Assembly (NCBI GenBank): GCA_014898425.1
Contig: RCSZ01000001.1
Location: forward strand, 2,790,001-2,854,000
Length of the DNA: 64,000 bases
Direction of reading: 5' to 3'
DNA from: Botryotinia globosa
Lineage: Eukaryota; Ascomycota; Leotiomycetes; Helotiales; Sclerotiniaceae
A model generated the notes under the pieces. The model saw nothing but the letters and a program-made list of their open reading frames with translations, did not search any database and had not been told where the DNA came from. Shown here piece by piece: positions 24,401 to 35,863 of this stretch. A program made the position numbers and the translations under genes. Each line of letters begins with the position of its first letter. Positions within the stretch are counted from its first letter, which is position 1.

Positions 24401-25543
24401 GATCAAACAAGTGCTCTTTTCACAAGTCAGGACTCTCAAAATCAAGCTTGAGAAGCTTGAGAAGCTTGAGAATGGCGGGTAACGTTATTTTTCTTGCCCT
24501 CCAAATCCATGCTGCGCCATGTATTTTCTCCATTTCTGTACACGCTGGAAACAAGCCTTTTTGCGATCTCTCAAACTTTCCATTCTTGGTTCCCAACTCC
24601 ACCATCCGATCCTTTCATATCATCTCTTCCTTCCTCAGATCAAACAATATTGTCGTAATGAGGGGTCGTCCAACTTGAGACCATGTTGCACAAAGCGTGT
24701 GGGTTGCTCAAACAGATGATGTATCGGAAATTTTCGCGCTCATTTATCAAATCATTTTAAGTTGAGATGAACTTACGAGACGCATTTATTTGCTTGTCCT
24801 TTCGTCTGTTGCATTCATTCTCTCTGTAGCATCACTTGCTTATCTTTTGAAATTCCTGGCATGAATATCAATATGGAAATTCAGCATGCAACCTCGTCAT
24901 GTGACATCATGCATTAATTGCATTCATCCATGGAGTCATGGAAAGTAGAATCTCCTCAATAGGTGGGATGAACCCTCGATGTCTCACACTGTTTGATCTA
25001 CAGATCGGACGGAAACGATTCGTTTCCTTTCCTTAATCTGGGGCTGTGTTTTCGAAAATATATATATCGAGTATCACGTGATTCGGTTTACATTAATGGA
25101 GATGACGAGCATTGCAAGTGTTTACTCGAGCTTGTATGATATCTACCGAAATGTACAATCGTCTTGATTTCAATGCAGAAAGTAAAGCTTAACCAATCGA
25201 ATTTGCCAGTCATCTTTGTGCTAAATCATAACTTCTGACAAGGGATTGTTCAGTTCTCGATCCTGTCTCTGTTGCCGACATGAAACAAAGGAAATACTTC
25301 TGCAAAAATACAATGGCATTGTACTGCGCTTGTACTTGCGATGGCTCACCAAGAGTAAAACACTTTCACATCTGAACAGGGCGCTTTTGTTTGCATAAAA
25401 ACTGCAGAGTTCCTTCAAGGTAATTCCATCAATTCACTTTCAATTCATCCAGCAACAACAACATCCACTCATTCACACAACGGTAGTATTAAACTTATTA
25501 CTCGGTTATCAAAACTTACAGAGTAGACATACAACTTGTCAAG
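21476..25543. other. 4.1-kb region without a supportable gene
   Basis: 21476-22000 is the promoter and leader of the GPI-protein gene. Three to four copies of a 9-bp GACTCGGTT unit lie at 22189-22228. 23392-23415 has CGACTCA tandem copies. (CTAC)n at 23829-23882 is a separate entry. Three GAAGCTTGA copies occur at about 24449-24475. 25000-25543 is the upstream region of the zinc-finger gene. The ORFs here lack coding-like composition or known domains. Confidence 0.6.
23829..23882. repeat. (CTAC)n tetranucleotide microsatellite
   Basis: About 13 uninterrupted copies of CTAC. Confidence 0.95.
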
Positions 25544-26293
25544 ATGAGTAATAGAATTCAGAAATCCAGTCAAAAAGCCAGCGGCTTGACTTGTATTTGC
25601 GCTTCGTGCGGAAAGCATCTACGTGACAAGCACTCTCTGAATCTTCATAAAATGGCTAAACATTCAAGCCAATACTATCCATGTCCAAAGTGTGATGAGG
25701 AATTCTCCCAGAAAAACGATTTCAACAAACACGTCGAGCAGATTCATGGAGAGATCAAAAACAAGTGTGAAGAGTGTAATCGCACATACACCAGTGTGCA
25801 AACTTACAGGCTCCATGTCAAGAATTACCATGGAACCTTTCCATGTTCTCATCTTGGTTGTAATTACAAGCTAAGTACTCTAGAAAGCCTGAACAGCCAC
25901 ATAGATACTCACGCTCGCGAATTCCCATGCAAAATCTGCGAAAAACCTTTCGCGAGCAAACATGGTCTTGTTATACACATGGATACTATTCACGCGGACA
26001 ACAGCTGTGCATGCTCTGTTGAAGGTTGTGGTGGCAGGTATGCCCATCCCGCTGCTTTGAGAGCTCATATTTTGTACGCCCATGAGGTCAAAAATCAACC
26101 GGAGACTGTTTGCAAGCTATGTGGCCATGACTTCAGAGGCATAAAGAGGGATCTAAGAAGGCACATGGAAACTATTCACTGGCTGGATTCATTCAAAGAA
26201 AAGTTTGGAAAGCCACAAAAAGATAGAGAAGATGAAGATGTACCTGAAAATCATCTTGCCCCCACGAGACTTGCCGTAACACACGCCACCTAA
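25544..26293 (+). CDS. Seven-finger C2H2 zinc-finger protein
   Basis: 249 aa, intronless, and nearly all zinc finger. Fingers by first Cys-last His are 19-40, 47-68, 75-96, 101-123 (C-x4-C type), 129-150, 157-180 (C-x4-C) and 190-212. Linkers are mostly one to six residues and lack the TGEKP consensus; most spacing is C-x2-C-x12-H-x4-H or C-x2-C-x12-H-x3/4-H. The C-terminal 37 residues are acidic/basic and non-finger. It is probably a nucleic-acid-binding protein, transcription factor or TFIIIA-like; the target is not inferable. No activation domain is evident. It stands alone between gene-poor flanks. The ATG follows cttgtcaag and is the first in frame. Confidence 0.9.
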   Translation: MSNRIQKSSQKASGLTCICASCGKHLRDKHSLNLHKMAKHSSQYYPCPKCDEEFSQKNDFNKHVEQIHGEIKNKCEECNRTYTSVQTYRLHVKNYHGTFPCSHLGCNYKLSTLESLNSHIDTHAREFPCKICEKPFASKHGLVIHMDTIHADNSCACSVEGCGGRYAHPAALRAHILYAHEVKNQPETVCKLCGHDFRGIKRDLRRHMETIHWLDSFKEKFGKPQKDREDEDVPENHLAPTRLAVTHAT

Positions 26294-27554
26294 ACTCATA
26301 CAAGACGTTGACGACCCCGCTCGTAATTTCGGTAAAAACACAATGGTAACAGCTTCCATTTTTCATTTGTAATAAAGTATGAGAATACTTTAGATTTCAT
26401 TATTTAATTTGTTATGGGGTGCCCTAAGATTTTTCATTTTCCATTATTTCAAAAACCCAAAAACATGACTAAACGAAACAACTCTCCTGTAAAAAAAATG
26501 AAACTCCCCTATATTCCATTTTGTTTTTTTCTTTTCAATATTTCCCCTTTTTTTCTCGTGTGCTGCTGTGTACCATTCGAGTGAACTTTAATGACATAAT
26601 ATCGAGTGTAAATTGTAAGTACTCTCTACTTCGTACGCAAGTGTTCCTTCCCATCATTTTCCAAACTTCCCTCTGATGCACTTCGTGATGCACTTCGTTT
26701 CTTCTAATACTCGTATATTACATCAATTTGAGACCTTTAGTACAATTCAGCACACATGATATTTGCATCCAAGTCTGATGGGGCTGTAGTCAGTCGTGTG
26801 TACAGCAACGCGCAGCCCTCGTATAAACTTTTGTGCCGTGAATTGGGAGAACATGTCGAGCTTATCTTCCCTCTTGGTTCGATGGTTAGGAATAGTGGTC
26901 AGTCACCCTGTATCGACATTGGGGACATTTAATTGATGTAAAAATCAAAAAATTGATGCGTAGATCTTCCATTGAAACAGCAACAACCCCAATTCCCATC
27001 TTACATTCTCGATAAACCCAACCCGTAGAGAGAGATGTACGCAAGCGCTTATATGTAAATGCTACTGAGGTGCCAGGGGGGAGGGTTGGTTTAGAGAACT
27101 CGAGGGATGTGATAGTATGAATAATTGATAAGGGTGGGGGGTGTGTGAATGATGCGGAATATGTACTACTTGAACTCTGAATTTGTGAGGATTCGGGTTC
27201 TAAGAGTCTTGTTATTTGAATCGTGGATGTACTTTATAAATTCTTTAATCGTGACCTGTGTACTTCAAGTGGATTCCTGTATTTCTTGACTGGAGTTTAT
27301 TGCTACTGAATAATCTTAGGGAAAGAGCATAGGTTTTTCATTTTCCCCCCTTAATTGCTAAAGGGTTAATTGTATTAGATCGAATGGTGTTACACGATTG
27401 TTTATGATATGATTGTTAAATCGAATTTACAACCTTAGTAAAGACACTCCTTTCTGTCTGCTGAAACTCCAGAAAAGATATCTAGATTACAAAGACCTCC
27501 GTGCGGATTGCAGAAGATTGTGAAAATTGTACCCCCATTTCTGCATAGCGATTA
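26294..27554. other. Intergenic region, nothing recognised
   Basis: 1.26 kb of 3' flanking DNA of the zinc-finger gene and the first OTU-like gene (convergent). T-rich runs at 26400-26560 could include poly(A) signals. No gene, RNA or clear repeat seen. Confidence 0.55.
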
Positions 27555-28918
27555 CTATACTGGTCTCGGTGCGATTTGATCTTCCTTTGGCTTGTCCGGC
27601 CTTATCCACACGATCTTATGCGAATCATAATTCCAAGAGCGTGGATCCTTGGGATCACCGTCTTTCAAAAGTATACATCCCATCGCAACCGTAAGGGACA
27701 TTGGTTTCCACGCAAGCGCCTCGGGCCAATTCGCCGGCTGTGTGAGCGCATCTGGAACTCCTCTTTGTTGACCACCATACCCGACGGCCCAGGCAACATT
27801 CACTGCCCTCCACGGATGATTCACCCCGTCGTAATCCATCGGCCGCAGAGACGCAGTCACGGGTAATGACTCCCGTGTATTCTCATACGTCGGACGTACG
27901 TATTTGAAATCCGAGTGCCGAAAATTCGGCATGTTGAGCATCATTGGCTCGTACATCTGCCAGAGCGGCAGAAGATTCGCGTCGGGATGTTGCCTGTATC
28001 TTGCGGGCACGATGCCGATGGAGAGCCGGATGAATTTGTGTGGTCGGTTGAACTCTCCGCGGATGGTCGGCGCAAAGTGGCGGGGGGATTGGTCGCTGCT
28101 GAAGCCGGGGATGTTCACTGCTTCGCCTGCAGGTCGACAGGTGAATATAATTAGGCAGATGCCGTACATATCGGCGGTGACCTGCTGGATGTCGTCGTGC
28201 CGGATGGCGCAATAGGGAATCCCGAGACGCTCTTTGATGTTGAGGTTGTTGTGGCCTTTCCGCTTTTCGTTCAGGCGCTGGTATAGAAAGTGTCGGGGAT
28301 GTTTGGGGGTGGCGAGTACTTGGTCGAACATCATGCGGTGATGGGCTTTTACGTGCGGCCAGAGCTCCCAGTTGCCGTAGATGGCCCAGGCCACTAGAGA
28401 CGTGTTAGTATCTTCGCTCATTTCATTTTGTTCTTCATGAGAGAGACAGAAGGGGAAAATTTCAAGTGAAGTATGTAATTACCCGCTCTCCAATACGAAT
28501 TCGACACCAACCAAATCAAATTATGCGGACCCTGATACTGTTCATCAGCCGGATAGCTGCGTACGATATTAAACATCGTGTCCTCAATCAACGGAAATCC
28601 CTCAATCCCAATCTCGGTAAAGGGATTTAATTTCACGCCCTTCACCGTCGGGGTAGAGAGTTGATACTCCTCCATAGTTTCCTGTAGTTTCTGATCAGGA
28701 ATTTCTTCGATATCTCGCAGGCGAATCACGGGCAGCGGAGGAACTTTCTTGCCGTAGAAGACGGAGAGCCATTCGAGGACGTCGAAGGGGGCGAGGTTGA
28801 TTGCATTTTCGCGACCGGCTTGCAGCGGGATGTAGTCGCTTATGTCGGCGCTGGTGCTGGGGCGCTGGAGGAGCCCTCGGCTGTCGAATGTATGGTGGAC
28901 GTCGTATTTTTGAGACAT
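27555..28918 (-). CDS. OTU-fold-like protein lacking catalytic residues (paralogue of the next gene)
   Basis: Exons 28483-28918 and 27555-28393 (89-nt intron, gtaatt...tctag) give 424 aa. Around the exon junction it reads SNSYWRAV/AWAIYG, which lines up residue for residue with GDCFFGSV/SMALYG of the neighbouring gene. The position of the putative catalytic Cys is Ser141, and the Asp before it is Asn. Further shared blocks are VLATPKHPR...RLN (VLTHPEHPR...HLN in the neighbour) and QQVTADMYGICLIIF (FNITADIYNLFIVLY). The segment equivalent to the neighbour's NHY reads ARY, so His is lost too. The intron splits the same Val codon in the same phase as in the neighbour. This is probably an inactive OTU pseudo-enzyme or scaffold. 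The OTU assignment is by motif, not search. Confidence 0.8.
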
Positions 28919-29792
28919 TTTGGAGGGATTTGTGGATGGATGGGGGAAATGCGAGGTTGGGATTGGGGTTAATCATTGTGCTTGCTTGTTGTCGAGTGCT
29001 TGAATTAGGTATGGCTAGTTTTGGGGGATAAAGCAGTCTTTGTTGCTTGGGAGATGTTGCTTGAGCATTGGGTGCTGGATAAAGGGGAGTCCAAGTCCGG
29101 AGTTGATGATTTTGGGACAAAGAATAGAATACAGACAGTGAGAGCTCCATGGGTGATATTGTTTGGCGTTTATGTTACTATCGAGGAAGAAGAGGAAGAG
29201 TGGCCTATTTAGGGAAAGTTTAGTATGTGAATCCTATGGAAATGAGCCTGTGGAACATAGTAATAAATACGGATTTAAAAACTATTTGCAGGATTATGAT
29301 AAGTTTCACTTCTGAATCTCAATAAATATCAGTTGTTCGAAATCAGCTAAATCAAACTTGATAATAAGATCTATACTTCATCCCCACAACCCGACAAGCG
29401 TATAGGGAAGATCAGATATAGAAAACATGTAGAATCATAACGTGCCTGAAACTGCTATTTCAACCCAAAGTACTGTAAGTAGTAGTGAAAGGGTTCATAG
29501 TTTTTGATTCTTCGTCAAATTTATCACTCACGGACAGCTTCTAAATTTCACGTGTCGAATAACCGGATCACTATACCCCTTCATCTAGTGACTCACGGCA
29601 AACGTAAGTAGGTACAATATTGAATACTATATAAAACAAAGTTTCTCCCCGAAAAAAAATCAATGATACTCCATAAAACCCATATATACTAACTCCAGCA
29701 TCTCTTTGCCAAAGCATAATCCATCATTCAATAATATTTCAATAGAGTTTCCTCCGAGAACTCCGTATTCCTAACATCCAAGATATTTCTCC
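28919..29792. other. Spacer between the tandem OTU-like genes
   Basis: About 870 bp. The part next to 28919 is the promoter of the OTU-like pseudo-enzyme gene; the part near 29792 is the 3' flank of the second gene. No other feature is seen. The 28695-29150 open frame is a shadow. Confidence 0.6.
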
Positions 29793-31700
29793 TTACCACC
29801 TAGGCGGTCTTTTTGGTGTTCTTCCTGTCTTTTGAGGCTTCGTATCCGGATTTCCAGGAGTCTTTTGCGGCTTCACTTTCGGCGACTTTTTACTTGTTTC
29901 TTTTGCTGTTCTGAAACTATCACTATCGTCGGAATCCTTACTGTAATCCAGACCGAAACCGGTGAATTTTTTCTTTTTCGTTCCTCCCGGTGTGTATTCA
30001 TCTGGCGGTAACACGTTTTCGGCTTCGTTGTCATCACTATCGGGATTGTAGATGGTCTTTTTTGGAATCTTCTTGCTTTTGGGATTGTCTGGATCCTTTC
30101 CGTGCTCGGCCTTCTTCTGTGCCAATACTTTTGCGAGATTGGCGGCGAGTTCCTCATTTGTAGGTAATGTGACCTTCTTCGGAGGTTTTGCTTTTGTTGC
30201 GTCGGCGATCCTTTTTTCTTCTGCTTTCTTTGCCTCTTCTTTTTCCTTGGCTTCTGCTTTCGCCCACCACTTGATTTCTGTAGGATCATTTCGCTCATTT
30301 GCCAGCTTTCTTTCTCTTCTGAGTCCGCGTTTCACCAACTCGATATCTAGAGCTCCTTCTGCGGTATTGATCCCAAGAACTCGAGTCATATCTATCACTG
30401 ACGGAAGGGGGATCACTGGCAGCGCAATGGGTGGAGGCAAAATGTTTCTGCCTGAACCGAAAGGTCGTATTTTTGTTCTTCCAGGCCTGGGGCTAATCAT
30501 CACGCCATCGGGAAAAGGAAACTGAACCTCGTTGTCCTCGGGAATCAAACTTTCATAGTGATTCCGGTCGATGAGGTGGAAGAACATGTGCGTCGCGTTG
30601 TATTGGCCAAAGATATCGATCGTATTGGGTGCCTCGTATAGTACTATGAAGAGGTTGTAAATATCGGCTGTGATATTGAAGAGCTCGCTTGATTGCCAGG
30701 CCTGGTGAGAATTATGGTTAGTGACTTCATTGTCATATTGGCTAGTATGGACGAGCATTAACTTACCTGTGGAGTGTTCAATCGGTGCCACATATTCATT
30801 TCGCCATCGGAGTCTCCAAAAGTATTTAAATGCCAGTAAGAGTCATATCGCGGGTGTTCAGGATGCGTAAGCACGTAACGAAAAAACCACAAGTGACAGT
30901 ACTTCGTATAATGCCAATATAGAGTTGTCCCATACAAAGCCATTGAGACTGAGATTGTCAGCATGAGATTCTATCGACACTTGATAACAAGAATATATCA
31001 CAAACTCACCTGAACCGAAAAAACAATCTCCACTCGCGGGTATTCTACTCGGATAAAAGATGGCATCTTCCATGAATGGTATCTCGACTTTCAAATTCTT
31101 GTTTATAGGAATTCGATCGGGCATTGGTCTGACGATCGGGGGCTCGTACATGTCATCCGGAACGCTATCTCTTATTGCCATATTTGCATCCTTGCGTGGA
31201 TTGTGCCTCCATTTAAATTCCCAATCTCCAGGGCCCGGCCATTCTTTGCGTGTATTTTCAGTCTGTGGATCTTTTGGTCTGGGGGCGCGAGCAGCTTGCG
31301 GAGATAGAGGCATGATTTCCGGTCTAGGCGCTGGAGGAGGAACTCTATTGGCCAATTCTGCCTCTTCTTGGGCTTTGCGTATCTCCTTCCTTTGCATCTT
31401 CCTTGCTTCATCAATCTCAAACTGTTCAAGACTGTGTTTCTTCGCAGGAAGCTCGGGAAATACAGGGGGTCGCTGAGGAAGGAGTGGCCATGCGCTCTTT
31501 ATGTGATCTTGCGGGATCCATTTTAGGGGCTCAGTTGTACGGATTGTTTTAAAACGTGGTTGAGTTTGTTGCTTCAAGGTGTGGGGCGTAGGTAGAGCCC
31601 ATTTGAGGGGTTGAGTGAGCTCGGGTCTTTGGCGTGGGGGCCTGGCGACGTTGATGTTGGGATCGCGTCTGAGGACGCGAGCAAGTTCTTCTTCGTTCAT
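29793..31700 (-). CDS. OTU-type cysteine protease-like protein with charged C-terminal tail
   Basis: Exons 31010-31700, 30767-30948 and 29793-30701 (introns 61 and 65 nt) give 593 aa. Residues 1-215 are Pro/Arg-rich with a helical REIRKAQEEAELANR stretch. The core at about 216-345 has ASGDCFFGSV around Cys226, VSMALYGT, then TADIYNLFIVLY and DRNHYESL with His339; this order and the HY-x-S-L motif fit OTU deubiquitinases. The usual Asp three residues before Cys is Ser223, so the triad may be unusual. Residues about 380-593 are a Lys/Glu/Pro-rich disordered tail (PKKSKK, KPQKTGRTPKRPP-type). It lies head-to-tail with the related gene downstream. Function: possibly ubiquitin cleavage, inferred from motifs only. 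Confidence 0.8.
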
Positions 31701-32987
31701 TCTTTTGCAATTGAGAAATGTATGTACGAGACTAGGCTTATGTATATCGAGAAGATTACCACTTCTTGTTAGATGCGTGAGAATTTTTCGAACTCGCCAT
31801 TGATGTTTTGGTACCCGTATATACTAAATAATATGTTAGGTTCTCGTTCTCTCGAGGTGTGATAAAGAACTATGTTTTCCTTGCCCAAAATGCATTTGAC
31901 GTTTTGGGATGCTGAATGAAAAGGCAATCCAGGAGAGATAAAGACATCCTTACCGGAAAAAAGTGAGGGCACAAAGCAAGAATATCCTCTTGTTTTAAGA
32001 CCTTTGTACAACAGACTGATTGGAAAAGCTTTCTTGCGGATTCAAAAATTGAAAACGCTGGAAAATATAAATTGCGATGCTGATGTCCATTCTAGATCCG
32101 AAAAAGGGGCATTCGTGATTTGCCGACATCACCTACTGAGTGTATAACTTTGACGCTCATGAGCAACAATGATATCTGCCACTTAGAAGCTTGAGAACCT
32201 CGAAATTTGTAGTCATCTTAAATTCAATAGAAAATAAATATGTTCATCTTTCATTGATGTAATCAGACACCTAAATCCATGTCATAGACCTCAGAGCAAA
32301 AAAAGATGTAGCTTAAAATTGACTGTAACCCATCTTACGTTGATGGTTGATAAAAGCTCCGACTTGAAGAAAACTATTTAACAATGAAGAGTTTGCTTGT
32401 AGGAGATGATTTAATTCCAAGCCGGAAGTGTCACCCCTCCTTTCCATCCATCCCCCACACCTAGTGTTTCTCAAGCTATAGTATTCGAAAGCGATTTAAC
32501 AGCTCTCCTGTCCATGTTCAGACAGCTGCCGAGATAATTGAATATCAACCTTTTCATATCAACCCAACATGAAATGAGGCCCGGTGCTTTGAATACATAA
32601 ACAGCAGAGAACTTTCTCCAGGCAAGCCTATTATTCAATCTGGACGATGTTTATAATATAATTCATAGTGGTGACTCTGAACGCATACCACGCAGCTCAA
32701 AATCCACATCAACTACTATTATATCTTTATTCTATATTGTACTAAAATATACAAGTTGTACTACTAATGTTCAAACGCAAAGTTCAAATAAATTTCCATA
32801 TATATATCCATAAATATTCTACTTCATCATCCAATCCCAGCGACTCCACATGACAATAATTTCCAACCCCACAATTTCCCCAAACTTGCAAAAAAAGGAA
32901 AAATCACATCTCATGGAAAGAGGAAAAGATTATAAAAGAAAAAATAAAGTTGAGATACACATCAGCCTCCAAAAACTCAAAAGACTT
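31701..32987. other. Intergenic region upstream of the OTU-like gene
   Basis: 1.3 kb between the OTU-like gene start and the tRNA gene. AT-rich; no coherent ORF, and no repeat or RNA recognised apart from the tRNA terminators near its right end. Confidence 0.55.
32971..32982 (-). terminator. RNA polymerase III oligo-T terminators of tRNA-Ser
   Basis: On the minus strand, T4 (32979-32982) followed by T5 (32971-32975) begin about 6 nt after the tRNA 3' end, as expected for Pol III termination. Confidence 0.8.
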
Positions 32988-33068
32988 CGACGTCGGCATG
33001 ATTCGAACATGCGCCCCCGAAAGGAATTGATTTCTAGTCAATCACGTTAACCACTCCGTCACGACGCC
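32988..33068 (-). tRNA. tRNA-Ser (anticodon AGA)
   Basis: 81-nt class II tRNA. The acceptor stem pairs GGCGTCG with CGACGTC (one G-U), discriminator G as in Ser tRNAs. The anticodon stem is ATTGA/TCAAT around loop CTAGAAA, giving anticodon AGA. A long variable arm (TCCTTTCGGGGGC) precedes the T arm GCATG-TTCGAAT-CATGC, which carries the B box. No intron is present. Confidence 0.93.
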
Positions 33069-34911
33069 ATTACTGTTAAAGAACCTAAGTTATATCACAT
33101 TATATTCATGTCTAAGCTTTTGCTGTCTTGGAAAATAGTATCGCGATTCTCATTGGCCGAGATAGAAATGTGGTCTGTTTATTGTATGGGACATTCAAAT
33201 CAGTTGATCAACATTGAAAGATAAGTACATACAGGATATAGAACCAATTTCTGAAACAACAAAAAAGCTATCAGATGTACTCTCAATTTGAGAGTTCTCA
33301 AATGACAATACATATCACAAATTGAAAAATATAGGGAAACAGTTCTTCACCTAGAGGTTCACTTTGCAAAATTAACACACAATCCAGTACGTCCTGTCAA
33401 ACCGGGGAGGAACGTTACTGGCGGCTAGCTAGTCAAGAATACAGCCTTAGATATCAATATTACGATGCTTCTCTGATAGATCTGGAAAAATTGTAAAGTA
33501 TGTGCATTCAGCTCTGTGAATTAGTTAGTCTCTGCTTCAGTCCAAGCAGTTCTATAACCGGATTGACGGACGACATATAGAAACGAATGATAAAGAGGAA
33601 CGTTCCAAGGATAATACTCTATATATATGCACTCTGCTCTATCATCAGGACAGCAGCTACCACTCAAATTATCAACTGTCTTGACAAAATGTTGACGGCA
33701 AGTCCATAGCATACCGACTGCCACTTCCTCGACAAAATCCAACAAGAAAGTCTTCAACGCCTCCTACAAGTATGTGACAGATCATGACAACAAAGATCGA
33801 ATGTTATAAGTGAGTGTCTCACGCACGGAGGAAGTGGTGTAGTCCAGGGCACGCATGTATTCTCGAAAACGGGAGGGCTAGATGCATTAACAACCCAGGT
33901 AAAGAAGGAGACAGCCACAACCCCGGAATAAAGATGGCACTATTGCTTGCAAATATGAGGATACTGTAAGTATACCGATATACGCGGTGCAAAAGTATGT
34001 TTTTGATTTTGGTGCCGAAATCCTGATTTTAGCGACGGGTGATGCCGCCCGGGCCGTTCTCTTGAAAGGGGCATTACTTCTCTTTTTTTGATATCGAGCA
34101 ATTAAAGAAGGTGCTATTTGTGATAGTGGTAGGAGACCGTTGATATTTCAGTCGACTTATAACCAATTCAATTTCAATCGAATTGTCCATTTCGAACGCC
34201 TCCTGCATCATCGACGCCCACTGCACCGGTCAGGCATTCCCACATTGGTGATCAAGTCAGATCTACCTGAAACGATCGAATTCAATATCAGACCAATCAT
34301 GATATCAAGATTGACTGAATGATAGTCTATCGAGACGCATTAGACAGTCACATGATGAAAATTCGACCGGTCGAACTGTCGATGTCTTTCCAGGGTCAAC
34401 GCTTATTCGGTATTCTGATATTCTTCTGCAACTTCTATTAGTGATTCTGTAACAGCTTTATGACGAACAATAAGAAAAGTGCCATTGGCGCCAACAGTAA
34501 ACCCTCATTTTCGGTGGGGATGTATATCTTGCTGAAGAAAAGACGGACGAAGCTAACGCTGAACCAGAAGACCCTTGGGAGGCTACGCATGCAGCCAGAT
34601 CAGGACATGGGAATTTGTAGAACATCACCGCCATCCTGACTCTGGAACACGCAACATACACCGAGGGATGTACTTGAGGTAGGATTACCTCTCCAAAACA
34701 CCCACTTTTCTACTCGAAAAAGAGCTTCAGTGATGCACTCAAACCCTTCGAGATTAAAGAAATTCAGAGCACGGTCGAGCGGGCAATAGGCTCCTCTGGA
34801 AAAACAATCAGTGCTTCTGATTAGTGACGAGGTTGGGGCGGTTAATTACGATCTGCAGTTGTGTATATGATGAAGTGACGCCCAGTAATTGACAGAGTTG
34901 GACTAGGTTTT
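33069..34911. other. Gene-poor stretch with coding-like fragments
   Basis: No intact gene. Minus-strand frame 33521-33766 (FVEEVAVGMLWTCRQ ... YPWNVPLYHSFLY) and plus-strand frame 34522-34677 (KTDEANAEPEDPWEATHAA, then an in-frame TAG at 34618-34620, then NITAILTLEHATYTEG) have protein-like composition. They are too short and interrupted to assign and probably are relics. The right end leads into the truncated GC-rich gene. Confidence 0.45.
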
Positions 34912-35863
34912 ATGGTTCATCTTCTCCAAGCTGAAACTGCGGAGGATAGCTATGATACCGCTGCCCTTTCCGTCATCACAAGCATTGTTGCAGGTCTCGA
35001 AGTGCGCTTCTGGGATACCAACGGCGATGGCTACACTGATCTTATTGATGCCGATTACCTCGAGGGTGTCACCGTCGACACCATCACAGAAAACGCCAAC
35101 GGCACCTACTCGGTCTACCGCGGCAATATTGATGTCGAAAAACAAGACTCCCTACGAAGGTACTATTTTCGACGCCGACCGCTTTGCCGGCAGCGGAATT
35201 GTTATCGAAGCCGCCAACTTTGACGCGACTATCAAGTCGGGTGATGTCGGTCTCTTCTGGTATGGCCCCAGCGGCTGGGCCATGGAGCGCGCCCTGGAAA
35301 TTAATGGCCTCTTCGTCGATGGCGCCGACCACACCTTCTACGACATCGCCGGCGTCACCTACAAAGATGCTATGCTTTTCTCCCGCGACAATCTGTTCAT
35401 CTCCAACCGCCCCGGTGAATTCACCGACACGCAAAAGTTCTTTGGACTGACCAAAGACACTGCTGCGGGCCTTAACGTTAGCCTCTGGCTCGTACCCGTC
35501 AGCGACGTCTCGGAATTCGGAGGCCCCGTTGGTATGACCACCGCCGGCAACTCAGCCGCCTTCCTTACCCGGGCCGTTGCTCAGATCCAAGCCGAGCTAG
35601 CCAACGTGACTGTCAGTGCCGACGGCTCCGACGTTTCTTCTACCAAGGAATGGGTTACCCAGGCCGTCTACACCCAGCTCGATGATGCCATTGCACGTGC
35701 CAACTCGGCGCTTTCCTCTGCCAACAGCTCGTCCTTCATTCTCGACTACCAGACCTACCTCTTGTACTTGAATCTCTATGGAGGTGCTCACAATATTGGC
35801 GCCGCATACGCTGGCTTCAACTTCACTGGCTTCCAGAATGAGGAGCAGTTCGGGTCGGCTTGA
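34912..35863 (+). pseudogene. GC-rich secreted-type protein gene, frameshifted and probably 5'-truncated
   Basis: Two overlapping frames encode one protein-like sequence. Frame 1 (from 34912) runs to about 35146 and holds FWDTNGDGYTDLIDADYLEG, a loop with Asp spacing like Ca-binding dockerin/EF-hand loops. Coding similarity then continues in the next frame from about 35143 (TPYEGTIFDADRFAG ... LFWYGPSGWAMERAL ... FSRDNLFISNRPGEF ... ILDYQTYLLYLNLYG) to the stop at 35863. The switch lies at an A5 run near 35139-35143; a one-base excess there explains it. There is no signal peptide, and coding sense fades upstream of about 34925, so the 5' end seems lost. Codons are strongly C-ending, unlike neighbours. 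I do not recognise the family. An assembly or sequencing error in the homopolymer is an alternative. Confidence 0.65.

Noticed and set aside
28695..29150. 151-codon minus-strand frame at the start of the OTU-like pseudo-enzyme gene
   Set aside because: Overlaps the real first exon in another frame; Arg/Pro/His-rich shadow.
30052..30525. 157-codon Phe/Ala/Ser frame on + within the 593-aa gene
   Set aside because: Antisense of Lys/Glu/Ala codons in the charged tail.
34903..35145. Minus-strand frames under the GC-rich pseudogene
   Set aside because: GC-rich third positions open several antisense frames; the plus-strand frames carry the coherent protein.
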